DNA of 5,723 nt, taken from Patescibacteria group bacterium (lineage in GTDB: Bacteria; Patescibacteriota; Gracilibacteria; JAHISY01). Position numbers and translations under genes: made by a program. Below the pieces are notes generated by a model that saw only the letters and a program-made list of their open reading frames with translations, was not told where the DNA came from and did not search any database. The stretch spans positions 1 to 5,723 of the forward strand of contig JAHISY010000063.1 of NCBI GenBank assembly GCA_018817365.1. The letters run 5' to 3'. Numbering within the stretch: position 1 is the first letter of the stretch; each line of letters starts with the position of its first letter. Shown here piece by piece: positions 1 to 5,121 of this stretch.

Positions 1-56
1 CCATTTGGCGTAGTGTAAAGGATAAAATCCGATGATGGCATCAGTCCCTTACCCAT
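1..56 (-). CDS. N-terminus of a RhuM-like protein (partial, cut by left edge)
   Basis: The minus strand opens at an ATG (54-56) and runs 18 codons to the window edge without a stop. The peptide is MGKGLMPSSDFILYTTPNG (the last residue is inferred from two bases). From memory, a short lead followed by [FI][IL]xLYxTxxG is how many RhuM-type ('virulence protein RhuM', Fic-associated or toxin-like) proteins of Patescibacteria and other bacteria begin, before a WLTQ-type helix-turn-helix region. That region would lie outside this window. A second ATG at 39-41 is preceded by AAGGGA at a usable spacing and could be the true start, giving MPSSDFILYTTPNG. The gene follows the 61-123 ORF by four bases and hisD by about 90 bases on the same strand. 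With only 18 residues visible the family call is tentative; that a gene begins here is more secure than its identity. Confidence 0.42.
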   Translation of the reverse strand, partial: MGKGLMPSSDFILYTTPN

Positions 57-60
57 ATTT

Positions 61-123
61 TCAAATTTTAAATCCAACATTTTTAAACTGCTTTTTAATT
101 TCTTCATCCAGCTTTTTCTCCAT
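61..123 (-). CDS. possible 20-codon ORF or gene remnant between hisD and the RhuM-like gene
   Basis: From ATG at 121-123 to TGA at 61-63 the minus strand encodes a charged, amphipathic peptide of 20 residues, beginning MEKKLDEEIKKQF and ending NVGFKI. Its codons (GAG AAA AAG, GAT GAA GAA, AAA AAG) look like those of the neighbouring genes. It starts 25 bases after the hisD stop and ends four bases before the next ATG, so it could be a translated linker or leader coupled to the downstream gene. It could equally be the C-terminal scrap of a lost gene, because the same frame is open backwards under hisD. GAGAAG just before the ATG is a poor ribosome binding site. No family is recognised. Confidence 0.22.
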   Translation of the reverse strand: MEKKLDEEIKKQFKNVGFKI

Positions 124-148
124 CTTCTCTCGAAACACACCTCGGAAT

Positions 149-1474
149 TCACTCCTCGTCCTCAAACCGAATCGCCACGCTCCGCGCGTGCGCATCCAAA
201 CCCTCCGCCTCGCCAAACTTTTCACACACCCCGCGAATCGCCGACAAACCTTTTTTCGAAATCTTTTGAATTTGGATTTTCTTGCCGAAACTCTCGACCG
301 ATAGCGGCGAGAAATTTTTCGCGAAACCTGCAGTCGGCAGGACATGATTCGCGCCCGTCGCGAAATCGCCCGCCGGCTCGCTCGCAAAATTTCCAAGAAA
401 AACCGAACCCGCATTCACGATTTTCGGAAGAATTGATTCTGGATTTTCCACGCAAATTTCTAAGTGTTCTGGTGCATATTCATTCGTAAAGTCAATCGCT
501 TCTCCCAAATTCTTTGCAATCAAAATTTCCCCGCCCAGCCTCCAAGCTTCTTTCAGAATAACATCCCGTTTCAACTCGCTTATCTGTTTTTCAATCTCTG
601 CTTCAACTTCTCCCGCAAGCTTTTCTGAAGTGGTCGCCAAAATCGATTTTGATGAAGCTGCGTGCTCGGCTTGCGAGAGCAAATCTGCTGCCACAAATTT
701 CGGCACAGCGGTATCATCCGCGAGAATCAAGATCTCGCTCGGACCTGCAGGCATGTCGATCGCCACTTTATCTGAAAGCTGTTTCTTCGCTTCGGTCACC
801 CACGGATTGCCGGGACCCGTGATTTTCTGGACATTGTAAACATAATAAAGCGCGCCAATTGCTTGAGCCCCGCCGCATTTAATAATTTTCGTCACTCCGG
901 AAATCTTCGCCGCGGCAATCACCGCCGTGGAAATTTCGCCAGCGGAATTCGGAGAGCCTGCCCCCGCGAAATTCGGGGAGCCTGTCCCCGCGAAAGCGGG
1001 GGTCGCGAGAATAATTTCCTCACAGCCCGCAATCTTCGCGGGAATCGCCTGCATGAGAACAGAACTCGGATAAATCGCCAGCCCTCCCGGCGCGTAGATC
1101 CCGACCTTTTGAATCGGTCGCCACTCTCGCCAAATCTCGATACCGTCGGCGGGTGAAACTTTTTTTTCAGAGCGGATGTTTTCGAGCTGATTTGCGTGAA
1201 ATTTCTCGATGTTTCTCGCCGCCTCGCGAAGGAACCCGAACTCGGCGGAATTTTCATCGACAGCAGAAAGCTCGGCGGCAGAAACTTCGAGTGCAGACAA
1301 ATCAACGCCGTCAAGTTTCTGCGTGAATTCGAGAACCGCGACCTCTCCCCGCTTTTTGACTTCACGCAAAATCTCCGCCACTCCCGTTTTTACTTTTTCG
1401 GAAACCCCGCCTCCCCGATCGAGAATCGCGGAAAGCTCTTCTTTCGACAGCGCGGAAAGTTTGCGAATCTTCAT
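149..1474 (-). CDS. hisD: Histidinol dehydrogenase (HisD)
   Basis: HisD carries out the last two steps of histidine synthesis in the cytoplasm: NAD-dependent oxidation of L-histidinol to L-histidinal and then to L-histidine, with Zn2+. The full family signature is present. Numbered from the ATG at 1474 (441 residues), these are VGIYAPGG near 124-131, GGAQAIGAL near 201-209, GPGNPWVTEAKKQL near 220-233 and the SQAEH block with zinc ligands Gln268 and His271. The catalytic Glu336-His337 pair follows in YAPEHLE, then ligand Asp370 in PAGDFATG and ligand His429 near the C-terminus. Length is close to the usual 430-440. The frame extends to a TTG at 1486, but ATG is preferred; AGGAAG abuts it too closely to be a normal ribosome binding site. 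It starts 15 bases after the small RHH-like gene and is probably co-transcribed with hisG. Residues about 160-180 carry an unusual Gly/Ser/Pro/Asn/Ala repeat insertion, described as a separate repeat feature. Function is firm; the exact start is less so. Confidence 0.95.
   Translation of the reverse strand: MKIRKLSALSKEELSAILDRGGGVSEKVKTGVAEILREVKKRGEVAVLEFTQKLDGVDLSALEVSAAELSAVDENSAEFGFLREAARNIEKFHANQLENIRSEKKVSPADGIEIWREWRPIQKVGIYAPGGLAIYPSSVLMQAIPAKIAGCEEIILATPAFAGTGSPNFAGAGSPNSAGEISTAVIAAAKISGVTKIIKCGGAQAIGALYYVYNVQKITGPGNPWVTEAKKQLSDKVAIDMPAGPSEILILADDTAVPKFVAADLLSQAEHAASSKSILATTSEKLAGEVEAEIEKQISELKRDVILKEAWRLGGEILIAKNLGEAIDFTNEYAPEHLEICVENPESILPKIVNAGSVFLGNFASEPAGDFATGANHVLPTAGFAKNFSPLSVESFGKKIQIQKISKKGLSAIRGVCEKFGEAEGLDAHARSVAIRFEDEE
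942..1002. repeat. 24-bp tandem palindromic repeat inserted in frame in hisD
   Basis: Two head-to-tail 24-bp units, 942-965 and 966-989, match at 21 of 24 positions. A partial third unit (990-1002) follows. On the minus strand they encode GTGSPNFA and GAGSPNSA, an addition of about 16 residues between the conserved strand ending ILATP and the helix IAAAKISG of HisD. The right end, 986-1001, is a perfect hairpin: CCCCGC, GAAA loop, GCGGGG. A weaker hairpin, CCCCG (962-966) with CGGGG (974-978), lies in the second unit. Such GC-rich GAAA-loop palindromes resemble dispersed REP-like elements. The repeat length is divisible by three, so the gene stays open. Confidence 0.8.
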
Positions 1475-1489
1475 CTTCCTAAACAAAAA

Positions 1490-1711
1490 TTATTTTCGAA
1501 AAAGCCTGTGAAATACGCTTTTCTTTTTTTGCGGAACTGCTTTCTCTTCCGTTTCTTCCGCTTTGATCCCGAGTTTTTCCGCAAGCAGCTTCGCGACGAA
1601 TTTGCTGCGATTGCCGGCTTTTACTTTTTGGAGCAGCGCGTTCCGAATTTGCGGCGGGAGATTAAAAATCACCGCGACGTTTTTTTCGGAAGGATCTTTT
1701 TTTCGGGGCAT
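1490..1711 (-). CDS. Small ribbon-helix-helix-like DNA-binding protein
   Basis: The gene encodes a 73-residue basic protein starting MPRKKDPSEK. Residues about 11-48 fit the ribbon-helix-helix (CopG/Arc/MetJ-like) pattern: a basic arm, a short beta strand VAVIFNLP that would pair in a dimer, helix 1 (PQIRNALLQKVKA), a GNRS turn, then helix 2 (KFVAKLLAEKLG). A Glu/Lys-rich linker and a very basic tail ending KSVFHRLFRK follow. RHH proteins usually act as dimeric repressors or antitoxins; no toxin partner is visible. It sits between hisG (19 bases after its stop) and hisD (15 bases before its ATG), so it is probably co-transcribed with them. The frame is open up to an ATG at 1741 inside hisG, but 1711 is chosen: it has a clean basic N-terminus and the same leader element as the 4952-5071 gene. 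No AG-rich ribosome binding site is present. The fold is inferred from pattern alone and the target is unknown. Confidence 0.72.
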   Translation of the reverse strand: MPRKKDPSEKNVAVIFNLPPQIRNALLQKVKAGNRSKFVAKLLAEKLGIKAEETEEKAVPQKKKSVFHRLFRK

Positions 1712-1717
1712 TTTGAA

Positions 1718-1731
1718 GGGGGTTAAAAAAT
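1718..1731 (-). promoter_or_regulatory. shared leader element before the RHH-like gene (copy 1)
   Basis: On the minus strand this reads ATTTTTTAACCCCC, followed by six bases (TTCAAA) and ATGCC. It fills the gap between the hisG stop codon and the small gene's start, where a ribosome binding site would be expected, but it is pyrimidine-rich and cannot pair with a standard anti-Shine-Dalgarno. An identical 14-mer at the same 6-base spacing occurs at 5078-5091. Confidence 0.6.
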
Positions 1732-2594
1732 TACGAAACAATTTTCTCTACATTCAACAGCAGAATGTCTTTCGCGCCCGCCGCTTTCAGCTTTGGCAAC
1801 GCCTTCCAAAACTCTTCTTCGGTAGCGACCGACTGCAACGCGAACTCATTTTTTTTCGCAAGCGGAAGAATGGTGGGAGCTTCAAGCGCAGGTAGAATTT
1901 TCTCGATTTTTGAAAGATTTTTCTCATGGCAATTCAGCATCACATATTTTTTATTTCCGGCAGCTTGTACCGCCTCGATGCGTGAAGTCAAATCTTTCAG
2001 CAATTCTTTTTTTGCGGAACTCAATTTCGGATCTGCGACAAGTGCAGCCTCGCTGCGAAAAATCGGCGGCTCAAGCGGAACGAGGTCGTGTGCTTCGAGG
2101 GTCGTGCCAGTATCGACAATATCGACAATCGCGTCGGCGATTCCCATCTCCGGCGCGATTTCAGCGGAACCAGAAAGTTCGGCGAGACGAACTGGGATGC
2201 CGAGCTGGCGGAAAAATTTTTTGGTGGAGTTTGGATATTCTGTGGCGATGATTGAATTTTTGAGATCTTTTAATTTTTTGAATTTCGATTTTTTGGGAAC
2301 GGCAACCGCCAATCGGCAACTGCCGAAACCGAGTTTTTGGATTTCGCGGACTTTTTTTCCGCTTTCACGAACGATGTTTTGTCCGACAATACCGATATCG
2401 GCTGAACCTCGTGAAACAAACGCGGGGATGTCGTCATCGCGGAGCAGTAAGATGTCGGCAGGAAAATCAAGGCAGCGGAGAACAAGATATTGTCCGTTGG
2501 CAACAAAATTCAAACCGATTTTTTTTAATAAATCGAAGCTCTCGTCCGCGAGCCGACCCTTTTTTTGAAGCGCGATTTTGAGACGCACACTCAT
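1731..2594 (-). CDS. hisG: ATP phosphoribosyltransferase, long form (HisG)
   Basis: HisG joins ATP and PRPP to give phosphoribosyl-ATP, the committed and normally histidine-inhibited step of the pathway. The 287-residue protein opens with the family's LKIALQKKGRLADES. It has the SADIGIVGQ segment of the first lobe near residues 64-72 and the PRPP-binding loop DIVDTGTTLEAHDLVPLE near 158-175. The C-terminal part (from about 213) matches the HisG_C regulatory domain: CHEKNLSKIEKILP, APTILPL, ALQSVATEEEFWKALPKLKAAGAKDILLLNVEKI. This makes it the long, self-regulated form, which should not need HisZ. The frame stays open to a TTG at 2690, but that extension overlaps the predicted promoter boxes and does not resemble HisG, so ATG 2594 is chosen. 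No clear ribosome binding site precedes it. It is the first gene of a likely hisG-RHH-hisD unit, with overlapping or short gaps downstream. Confidence 0.96.
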   Translation of the reverse strand: MSVRLKIALQKKGRLADESFDLLKKIGLNFVANGQYLVLRCLDFPADILLLRDDDIPAFVSRGSADIGIVGQNIVRESGKKVREIQKLGFGSCRLAVAVPKKSKFKKLKDLKNSIIATEYPNSTKKFFRQLGIPVRLAELSGSAEIAPEMGIADAIVDIVDTGTTLEAHDLVPLEPPIFRSEAALVADPKLSSAKKELLKDLTSRIEAVQAAGNKKYVMLNCHEKNLSKIEKILPALEAPTILPLAKKNEFALQSVATEEEFWKALPKLKAAGAKDILLLNVEKIVS

Positions 2595-2612
2595 CTTTTC
2601 AAATTTACTTTT

Positions 2613-2634
2613 TTCTTCGGACAATATCGAAGAA
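2613..2634. promoter_or_regulatory. inverted repeat in the hisG 5' leader
   Basis: TTCTTCG (2613-2619) and CGAAGAA (2628-2634) form a perfect 7-bp inverted repeat with an 8-base spacer. It lies between the predicted hisG transcription start and its ATG, about 19 bases upstream of the start codon. It could be an operator half-site pair or a small leader hairpin. The leader shows no run of His codons, so it is not a classical histidine attenuator. Confidence 0.4.
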
Positions 2635-2661
2635 CCAAACTTGACAGCCGAAGCGGTTTGC

Positions 2662-2690
2662 ATTTTGGCACGGTTTTTAAGAGGAGTCAA
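2662..2690 (-). promoter_or_regulatory. sigma70-type promoter for hisG operon
   Basis: On the minus strand, -35 TTGACT (2685-2690) and -10 CAAAAT (2662-2667) are separated by exactly 17 bases. That is five of six and four of six matches to the consensus. Transcription would start near 2655, giving a leader of about 60 bases before the hisG ATG. The promoter lies in the 151-base gap between gltA and hisG, supporting separate transcription of the his unit. Confidence 0.6.
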
Positions 2691-2745
2691 ACTGAATTAG
2701 AAAAATCAAGAAGGATCATTCTCCACGCGAAAGTTATTCCCCGAA

Positions 2746-4110
2746 TTAACGGTCTTTTGCCGACACATATTCACGCTTAGTGTGACCGGTGTAAATTTGG
2801 CGCGGACGGGCAATTTTTGTCGATTCGTCGAGATATTGTTCTCGCCAGTGAGCAATCCAACCGGGCATCCTCCCGATTGCGAATATTACCGGAAACATGT
2901 TTGTCGGAATTTTAAGTGCTTTTAGAATTATGCCTGAGTAGAAATCCACATTTGGATAAAGATTTCTCGAAATAAAATATTCATCATCGAGAGCAACTTG
3001 CTCCAGTTTTTTCGCTAAATCAAAAACCGGATCGCTGATCTTGAGTTCCTCCAAAAGCTTCTCGGCAACACTTTTCAGAATCTTCGCCCGCGGATCGTAA
3101 TTTTTGTAAACCGCGTGACCGAAGCCCATCAAACGAAAATCAGGATTGGTTTTTGCTTTCGCAATTATCTCATCAAAACCTTTTTTGGACATCAAAATTC
3201 CTTCGAGTTGACGAATGACTGCTGCGTTTGCTCCGCCATGGAGTTTACCGTTGAGCGCGTTTACCCCAGCCGAGATCGAAGCAAAAAGATCTGATTTCGC
3301 AGACCCGACTATGCGCACTGTCGAAGTGGAGCAATTTTGTTCATGATCGGCGTGCAGAATAAAAAAAGTCTCGAGTGCCTTGATTTCGGTTTCGCTAGGA
3401 TGGTACGGCTTATTCGGAATGCTATGCAGCATGTGTAGGAAATTTTGGCAGTAGCCAAAATCCGGGTTGGGATATTGCCATGGGCTTCCTTTGGTTTTGT
3501 TGTGGATGTTAGCAGCGATGGTTCGGACCTGGCTCATAATTTTTGCGACCAAAGGCTTGAAGTTTTTATCACTTTTGATTTCGGTAAGCTTGGGTTCGTA
3601 GCCGCGCATCGAGGCCAAAACGACCGAAAGTAACGCCATCGGCTTTCCGTTTGGCGGAAAAGCGTCGAAGTGTGGCTTGAGTCCTTCATGTAGCATTTCA
3701 TTGTTGGTCAGCATTTCTCTGAACTCAGCCCGCTCTTTTTTGTTCGGCAATTCGCCCCAAATCAACAACATCGCTGTCTCGATAAAACCACTGTCCTTCG
3801 CCAATTGTTCAATCGGATAGCCGCGATAACGCAAAACGCCTTTCTCGCCGTCGACAAAAGTAATCGCGCTTTGACATGCGCCAGTATTGCGAAAACCCGG
3901 GTCGAGAGTGATTACACCGGTTTCTTTGCGGAGCTCGCCAATATCGACAGCTTGTTCGCCTTCTGCCCCCACAGACAAAGGAAACTTGGTGATTTGTCCG
4001 CTGGGGAGTACGAGGTAAGCGTTTCGCACACCCTCGCGCGTGTCGGCGCACAACTTTTCGCTGATCTCTGCACCGATTTCGCTGGGATTATTTAATGTCT
4101 GCTTTGACAT
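2746..4110 (-). CDS. gltA: Citrate synthase, type II (GltA)
   Basis: Condenses acetyl-CoA and oxaloacetate to citrate in the cytoplasm. The 454-residue protein has the N-terminal beta-rich region of the Gram-negative-type (type II, hexameric, often NADH-sensitive) enzymes, with landmarks VITLDPGFRNTGACQSAITF near 66-85 and YRGYPIEQLA near 95-104. The catalytic residues are all visible: His256 in LHADHEQN, His291 in LHGGANAAV and Asp389 in NVDFYSG. The substrate-binding arginines appear in AIGRMPGWIAHW (near 414) and IARPRQIYTG (435-437). Length is slightly above the E. coli enzyme (427). The ATG at 4110 follows the AT-rich leader TTAACTTTTTATT with no ribosome binding site, in keeping with a short leader from the predicted promoter. 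It diverges from the NrdG2-like gene. No aconitase or isocitrate dehydrogenase gene is in view, so whether it serves a full cycle or only glutamate supply cannot be told here. Confidence 0.97.
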   Translation of the reverse strand: MSKQTLNNPSEIGAEISEKLCADTREGVRNAYLVLPSGQITKFPLSVGAEGEQAVDIGELRKETGVITLDPGFRNTGACQSAITFVDGEKGVLRYRGYPIEQLAKDSGFIETAMLLIWGELPNKKERAEFREMLTNNEMLHEGLKPHFDAFPPNGKPMALLSVVLASMRGYEPKLTEIKSDKNFKPLVAKIMSQVRTIAANIHNKTKGSPWQYPNPDFGYCQNFLHMLHSIPNKPYHPSETEIKALETFFILHADHEQNCSTSTVRIVGSAKSDLFASISAGVNALNGKLHGGANAAVIRQLEGILMSKKGFDEIIAKAKTNPDFRLMGFGHAVYKNYDPRAKILKSVAEKLLEELKISDPVFDLAKKLEQVALDDEYFISRNLYPNVDFYSGIILKALKIPTNMFPVIFAIGRMPGWIAHWREQYLDESTKIARPRQIYTGHTKREYVSAKDR

Positions 4111-4129
4111 AATAAAAAGTTAAGTTTTG

Positions 4130-4158
4130 ATTTTAATCCGAAAAAATTAGTGGTGCAA
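4130..4158 (-). promoter_or_regulatory. promoter for gltA
   Basis: Reading the minus strand, TTGCAC (-35, 4153-4158) and TAAAAT (-10, 4130-4135, five of six to consensus) are 17 bases apart. The predicted start near 4123 leaves a leader of only about 12 bases before the gltA ATG, which explains the missing ribosome binding site. Confidence 0.55.
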
Positions 4159-4166
4159 TGTGCAAG

Positions 4167-4195
4167 TCGAGCGTGCGGTCAAAAAAAGTTAAAAT
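4167..4195 (+). promoter_or_regulatory. weak promoter for the NrdG2-like gene, possibly leaderless
   Basis: A good -10 TAAAAT (4190-4195) lies only three bases before the ATG at 4199, with a poor -35 TCGAGC (4167-4172) 17 bases upstream. Initiation 6-7 bases after the -10 would fall at or just past the start codon, near the GTG at 4202. A leaderless mRNA is therefore possible. An in-frame TAA at 4190-4192 rules out an earlier start. Confidence 0.4.
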
Positions 4196-4198
4196 ACG

Positions 4199-4906
4199 AT
4201 GGTGCAAATCGCCGCGATTCAGAAACTTACGCTTTTGGATTTTCCGGGGAAAACTGCGTGCACAGTTTTCACCCCCGGCTGCAATTTTCGCTGCGGTTAT
4301 TGCCACAATCCCGAACTCGTCCTTCCGGAAAAAATTGCGGTCGCCAAACAAGATTTGATTCCCGAAGGAGCGTTTTTCAATTTTCTCGGAAAAAGAAAAG
4401 GGCTGCTCGACGGAGTGTGCGTAACTGGCGGAGAACCAACACTGCAAAAAGACTTGCTGCAATTTCTCAAAAAAATCCGACAGCGCGGCTTTCTCGTGAA
4501 GCTCGATACGAACGGCAGCCGCCCCGAGATTCTCGAAAAACTTTTCCGCGCGCGGCTCCTCGATTTCATCGCGCTCGACGTGAAAGCTTCACCGAAAAAT
4601 TACCAAAATTTGGTGAGGATGAACGTGGCAGAGAAAATTAAGATTTCTAAAAATCTGATTCAGCAGTCGGGTGTGCCGTACGAATTTCGAACAACCGTTG
4701 TTCGTGAAATCCACGATGAGGAGGAGTTCAGAAAAATTCTTGAATTCGTGCGCGGCGCGGAAAAATTCTTTCTTCAAAACTTCGAGCCAAAGCACGGCTG
4801 CCTCGATCCGAAATTTGAAAAATTCCACGGCTTCACAAAAAAAGAATTGACCAAAATGTGCGAGGAGGCAAAACAATTTGTGAGAAAGTGTGGGGTACGC
4901 AATTAA
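4199..4906 (+). CDS. Radical SAM, NrdG2-type anaerobic ribonucleotide reductase activating protein
   Basis: Predicted to cleave S-adenosylmethionine with a [4Fe-4S] cluster and install the glycyl radical on the oxygen-independent class III ribonucleotide reductase (NrdD). The 235-residue protein begins with the subfamily hallmark IQKLTLLDFPGKTACTVF. The cluster motif CNFRCGYC (Cys28, Cys32, Cys35) follows, then HNPEL, the SAM-binding VTGGEPTLQ (GGEP at 77-80) and VKLDTNG (100-106). This pattern is that of the NrdG2 branch rather than the shorter classic NrdG or the pyruvate formate-lyase activase PflA, though family boundaries are soft and another glycyl-radical enzyme could be the partner. 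No nrdD is in the window. It is the only plus-strand gene, diverging from gltA and ending inside the left arm of a terminator. The start is ATG 4199 or the adjacent GTG 4202; no ribosome binding site is seen. An anaerobic or oxygen-poor lifestyle is implied. Confidence 0.88.
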   Translation: MVQIAAIQKLTLLDFPGKTACTVFTPGCNFRCGYCHNPELVLPEKIAVAKQDLIPEGAFFNFLGKRKGLLDGVCVTGGEPTLQKDLLQFLKKIRQRGFLVKLDTNGSRPEILEKLFRARLLDFIALDVKASPKNYQNLVRMNVAEKIKISKNLIQQSGVPYEFRTTVVREIHDEEEFRKILEFVRGAEKFFLQNFEPKHGCLDPKFEKFHGFTKKELTKMCEEAKQFVRKCGVRN

Positions 4907-4940
4907 AAAGCCTCCCTGTTTTTGAGGAAGGCTTTTTAAT
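4902..4940. terminator. bidirectional rho-independent terminator
   Basis: ATTAAAAAGCCT (4902-4913) pairs perfectly with AGGCTTTTTAAT (4929-4940). One mismatch, a further CCT/AGG pairing (4915-4917 with 4925-4927) and a seven-base loop follow. Each orientation ends in a T-rich arm, so it can stop both the radical SAM gene (whose TAA at 4904-4906 is inside the stem) and the converging lysine-rich gene, which ends 11 bases away. Confidence 0.85.
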
Positions 4941-4951
4941 TTTTGATTAAA

Positions 4952-5071
4952 CTACTTTTTCTTTTTGGCTGCCGTTTTCTTTTTGACCACCTTTTTGACC
5001 ACCTTTTTAACTGCTTTTTTTACCACCTTTTTGGCGGGCTTTCTTTTAGCCGCTTTCTTTTTAGTTGGCAT
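4952..5071 (-). CDS. 39-residue histone-H1-like lysine-rich protein
   Basis: A short ORF on the minus strand runs from ATG (5069-5071) to TAG (4952-4954). It encodes 39 residues made almost only of Lys, Val and Ala: it starts MPTKKKAAKRKPAKK, continues with four KKVV/KKAV units and ends KTAAKKKK. Such AKK/VKK peptides resemble the C-terminal tail of histone H1 and the small HctA/AlgP-like or CPR 'histone-like' proteins. They probably bind DNA or RNA without a stable fold, so a nucleoid or ribosome-associated role is likely but unproven. The repeats are visible in the DNA as 12-bp units (4985-5032), two of them identical. The start is preceded by CCCCC-AAAAAA rather than a Shine-Dalgarno, the same element as before the RHH-like gene. 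A terminator-like hairpin separates it from the upstream membrane-protein gene, and a strong terminator lies downstream, so it looks monocistronic. The use of real stop, start and flanking signals supports a genuine gene. Confidence 0.75.
   Translation of the reverse strand: MPTKKKAAKRKPAKKVVKKAVKKVVKKVVKKKTAAKKKK
4985..5032. repeat. 12-bp tandem units inside the lysine-rich gene
   Basis: Four 12-bp units encode the KKVV/KKAV repeats. GACCACCTTTTT at 4985-4996 and 4997-5008 are identical; AACTGCTTTTTT (5009-5020) and TACCACCTTTTT (5021-5032) are variants. Repeat number may vary between strains by slippage without breaking the frame. Confidence 0.8.
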
Positions 5072-5077
5072 TTTTTT

Positions 5078-5091
5078 GGGGGTTAAAAAAT
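5078..5091 (-). promoter_or_regulatory. shared leader element before the lysine-rich gene (copy 2)
   Basis: The minus strand reads ATTTTTTAACCCCC, then six A residues, then ATGCC. The 14 bases and the 6-base spacing are identical to those before the RHH-like gene at 1718-1731. The T-run is contiguous with the U-tract of the upstream hairpin (5092-5121). Confidence 0.6.
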
Positions 5092-5121
5092 AAAAAAACC
5101 TCGCGCGAAGATTCGAGCGAG
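5092..5121 (-). terminator. rho-independent terminator after the membrane-protein gene (or attenuator before the lysine-rich gene)
   Basis: On the minus strand CTCGC-T-CG and CG-C-GCGAG (arms 5114-5121 and 5100-5107) pair around a six-base loop with one internal mismatch. A T7 run at 5092-5098 follows directly. It ends the 5201-5719 transcript, but because it lies between a candidate promoter (5177-5204) and the lysine-rich ORF it might also act as a leader attenuator. Confidence 0.65.

Noticed and set aside
149..151. UGA read as glycine (Gracilibacteria/SR1 code)
   Set aside because: HisD ends at its normal length at TGA; read-through would add an unrelated tail, and no conserved gene here has an internal TGA.
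942..1002. CRISPR array
   Set aside because: The repeats are directly adjacent with no unique spacers and are translated within hisD.
1765..2568. 267-codon open frame on the plus strand
   Set aside because: It lies fully antisense to hisG, which has unmistakable family motifs; the Ser/Arg/Phe-rich product matches nothing and is a by-product of hisG codon choice.
2595..2660. Classical histidine attenuator
   Set aside because: The hisG leader contains no run of His codons and no terminator with a U-tract.
2595..2690. N-terminal extension of HisG to a TTG at 2690
   Set aside because: The extension overlaps the predicted -35 and -10 boxes, has no resemblance to HisG N-termini, and the family start LKIALQKKGRL follows ATG 2594 directly.
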